Shown here: positions 58,446 to 59,070 of the stretch, one piece after another | Numbering within the stretch: position 1 is the stretch's first letter | Layout of the letters: every line of letters begins with the position of its first letter | Source: Pseudomonadota bacterium | GTDB taxonomy: Bacteria > Pseudomonadota > Alphaproteobacteria > Rhizobiales > Beijerinckiaceae | Assembly (NCBI GenBank): GCA_023386155.1 | Contig: JAEWKH010000147.1 | Span: 1-59,070, forward strand | Reading direction: 5' to 3' | Length of the DNA: 59,070 nt | Program-made: the position numbers and the translations under genes | The notes under the pieces: generated by a model | Told to the model about the DNA's origin: nothing | The model's input: only the letters and a program-made list of their open reading frames with translations | Database searches by the model: none

Positions 58446-59070
58446 ATGACTTTGACATCCAAGACAGCCGTCGTGACCGGCTCGACCAGCGGCATCGGCC
58501 TCGCCATCGCCCGGGCGATGGCCAAGGAGGGCGCCAATGTCGTCATCAATGGCTTCGGCGATGCGGGCGAGATCGAGAGGACGCGTGCCGGCATCGAGAG
58601 CGAGTTCGGCGTCAAGGCGATCCATTCGCCGGCCGACATGTCGAAGCCGCACGAGATCGAGGAGATGATCCGCCTCGCCGAGCGGACATTCGGCGGCGTC
58701 GACATCCTCGTCAACAACGCGGGTATCCAGTTCGTCTCGCCGGTGGAGAACTTCCCGGTCGAGAAATGGGACCAGATCATCGCCATCAACCTGTCGTCCG
58801 CGTTCCATGCCATCCGCGCCGCGGTGCCGGGCATGAAGGCGCGCAAGTGGGGCCGCATCATCAACACGGCCTCGGCCCATTCGCTCGTGGCCTCGCCGTT
58901 CAAATCGGCCTATGTGGCCGCCAAGCACGGCATCGCGGGCCTCACCAAGACGGTGGCGCTCGAGGTGGCCACCGACGGCATCACGGTCAACTGCATCAGC
59001 CCCGGCTATGTCTGGACGCCCCTCGTCGAGAAGCAGATCCCCGACACCATGAAGGCGCGCAACATGACCA
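58446..59070 (+). CDS. bdhA: 3-hydroxybutyrate dehydrogenase, 5' part (runs off the window)
   Basis: The frame starts at ATG 58446 and is still open at the window edge (208 residues visible of an expected 260 or so). It is a classical short-chain dehydrogenase: cofactor loop T-G-S-T-S-G-I-G-L-A near residue 12, V-N-N-A-G-I-Q near 93, catalytic Ser in T-A-S-A-H-S, and Y-x-x-x-K in A-Y-V-A-A-K-H-G near 157. N-G-F-G-D, S-A-H-S-L-V-A-S-P-F-K-S-A-Y and N-C-I-S-P-G-Y-V-W-T-P-L-V are characteristic of BdhA. It oxidises D-3-hydroxybutyrate to acetoacetate with NAD, feeding PHB turnover. Confidence 0.92.
   Translation, partial: MTLTSKTAVVTGSTSGIGLAIARAMAKEGANVVINGFGDAGEIERTRAGIESEFGVKAIHSPADMSKPHEIEEMIRLAERTFGGVDILVNNAGIQFVSPVENFPVEKWDQIIAINLSSAFHAIRAAVPGMKARKWGRIINTASAHSLVASPFKSAYVAAKHGIAGLTKTVALEVATDGITVNCISPGYVWTPLVEKQIPDTMKARNMT

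Overview
The window is a high-GC alphaproteobacterial chromosome segment. The gene set points to Hyphomicrobiales (Rhizobiales), most likely a Methylobacteriaceae genus such as Microvirga or Methylobacterium; the genus is a guess. Supporting signs are an uninterrupted mraZ-to-ftsZ division and cell-wall cluster followed by lpxC, a perfect CtrA-type box, an FYDLN-acid (TIGR02300) protein, an FzlA-like GST beside queG and uppP, an OlsB-type ornithine-lipid acyltransferase, a class II EPSP synthase, a malic enzyme fused to a phosphotransacetylase-like domain, and 3-hydroxybutyrate dehydrogenase.

Layout. 1-1.8 kb: the C-terminal part of an RTX-type secreted protein, then the remnant of an efflux adaptor gene. 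1.9-5.2 kb: a peptidoglycan amidase and DnaJ-like operon, a glycine-zipper lipoprotein, a lytic transglycosylase and RNase P RNA. 5.28-24.4 kb: the dcw cluster (mraZ, rsmH, ftsL, ftsI, murE, murF, mraY, murD, ftsW, murG, murC, murB, ddl, ftsQ, ftsA, ftsZ), all on the plus strand and mostly joined by 1-4 base stop/start overlaps. Four MraZ-type boxes lie at its head and a strong terminator at its end. 24.6-28.5 kb: lpxC, bamD and recN. 28.6-31.9 kb: a MarR regulator divergent from four small minus-strand genes (DUF1428, VOC/glyoxalase, GST, DUF899). 31.9-32.57 kb: no gene, but large inverted repeats. 32.6-40.5 kb: DUF2244, nth, uppP with a small Cys-rich membrane protein, the fzlA-like gene with queG, olsB, the yifB/comM-type ATPase and a single-domain response regulator. 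40.5-49 kb: mutS, the malic enzyme, a HAD phosphatase and hrpB. 49-50 kb: a lower-GC methyltransferase gene. 49.9-53.7 kb: methylglyoxal synthase, a DUF1194 protein, cmk, aroA and the FYDLN-acid protein. 53.8-59.07 kb: tRNA-Ala(GGC), malate synthase G, 5-oxoprolinase subunits B and C, and the 5' part of bdhA.

The core of the window makes lipid II (MurB to MurG, MraY, Ddl), recycles its carrier (UppP), and builds and drives the divisome (FtsL, FtsI, FtsW, FtsQ, FtsA, FtsZ, possibly FzlA). It also supplies outer-membrane parts (LpxC, BamD) and wall-remodelling enzymes. Carbon metabolism is represented by malic enzyme, malate synthase and BdhA, which fits a PHB- and C2-using lifestyle.

I found no phage, insertion sequence, CRISPR array or clearly new multi-gene defence system. 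The least-explained signals are a dispersed family of palindromic repeats (five loci) that encode the MurB tail and meet the nth stop codon, an apparently leaderless MarR regulator with a perfect palindrome inside its promoter spacer, and a short upstream ORF overlapping the response-regulator start.
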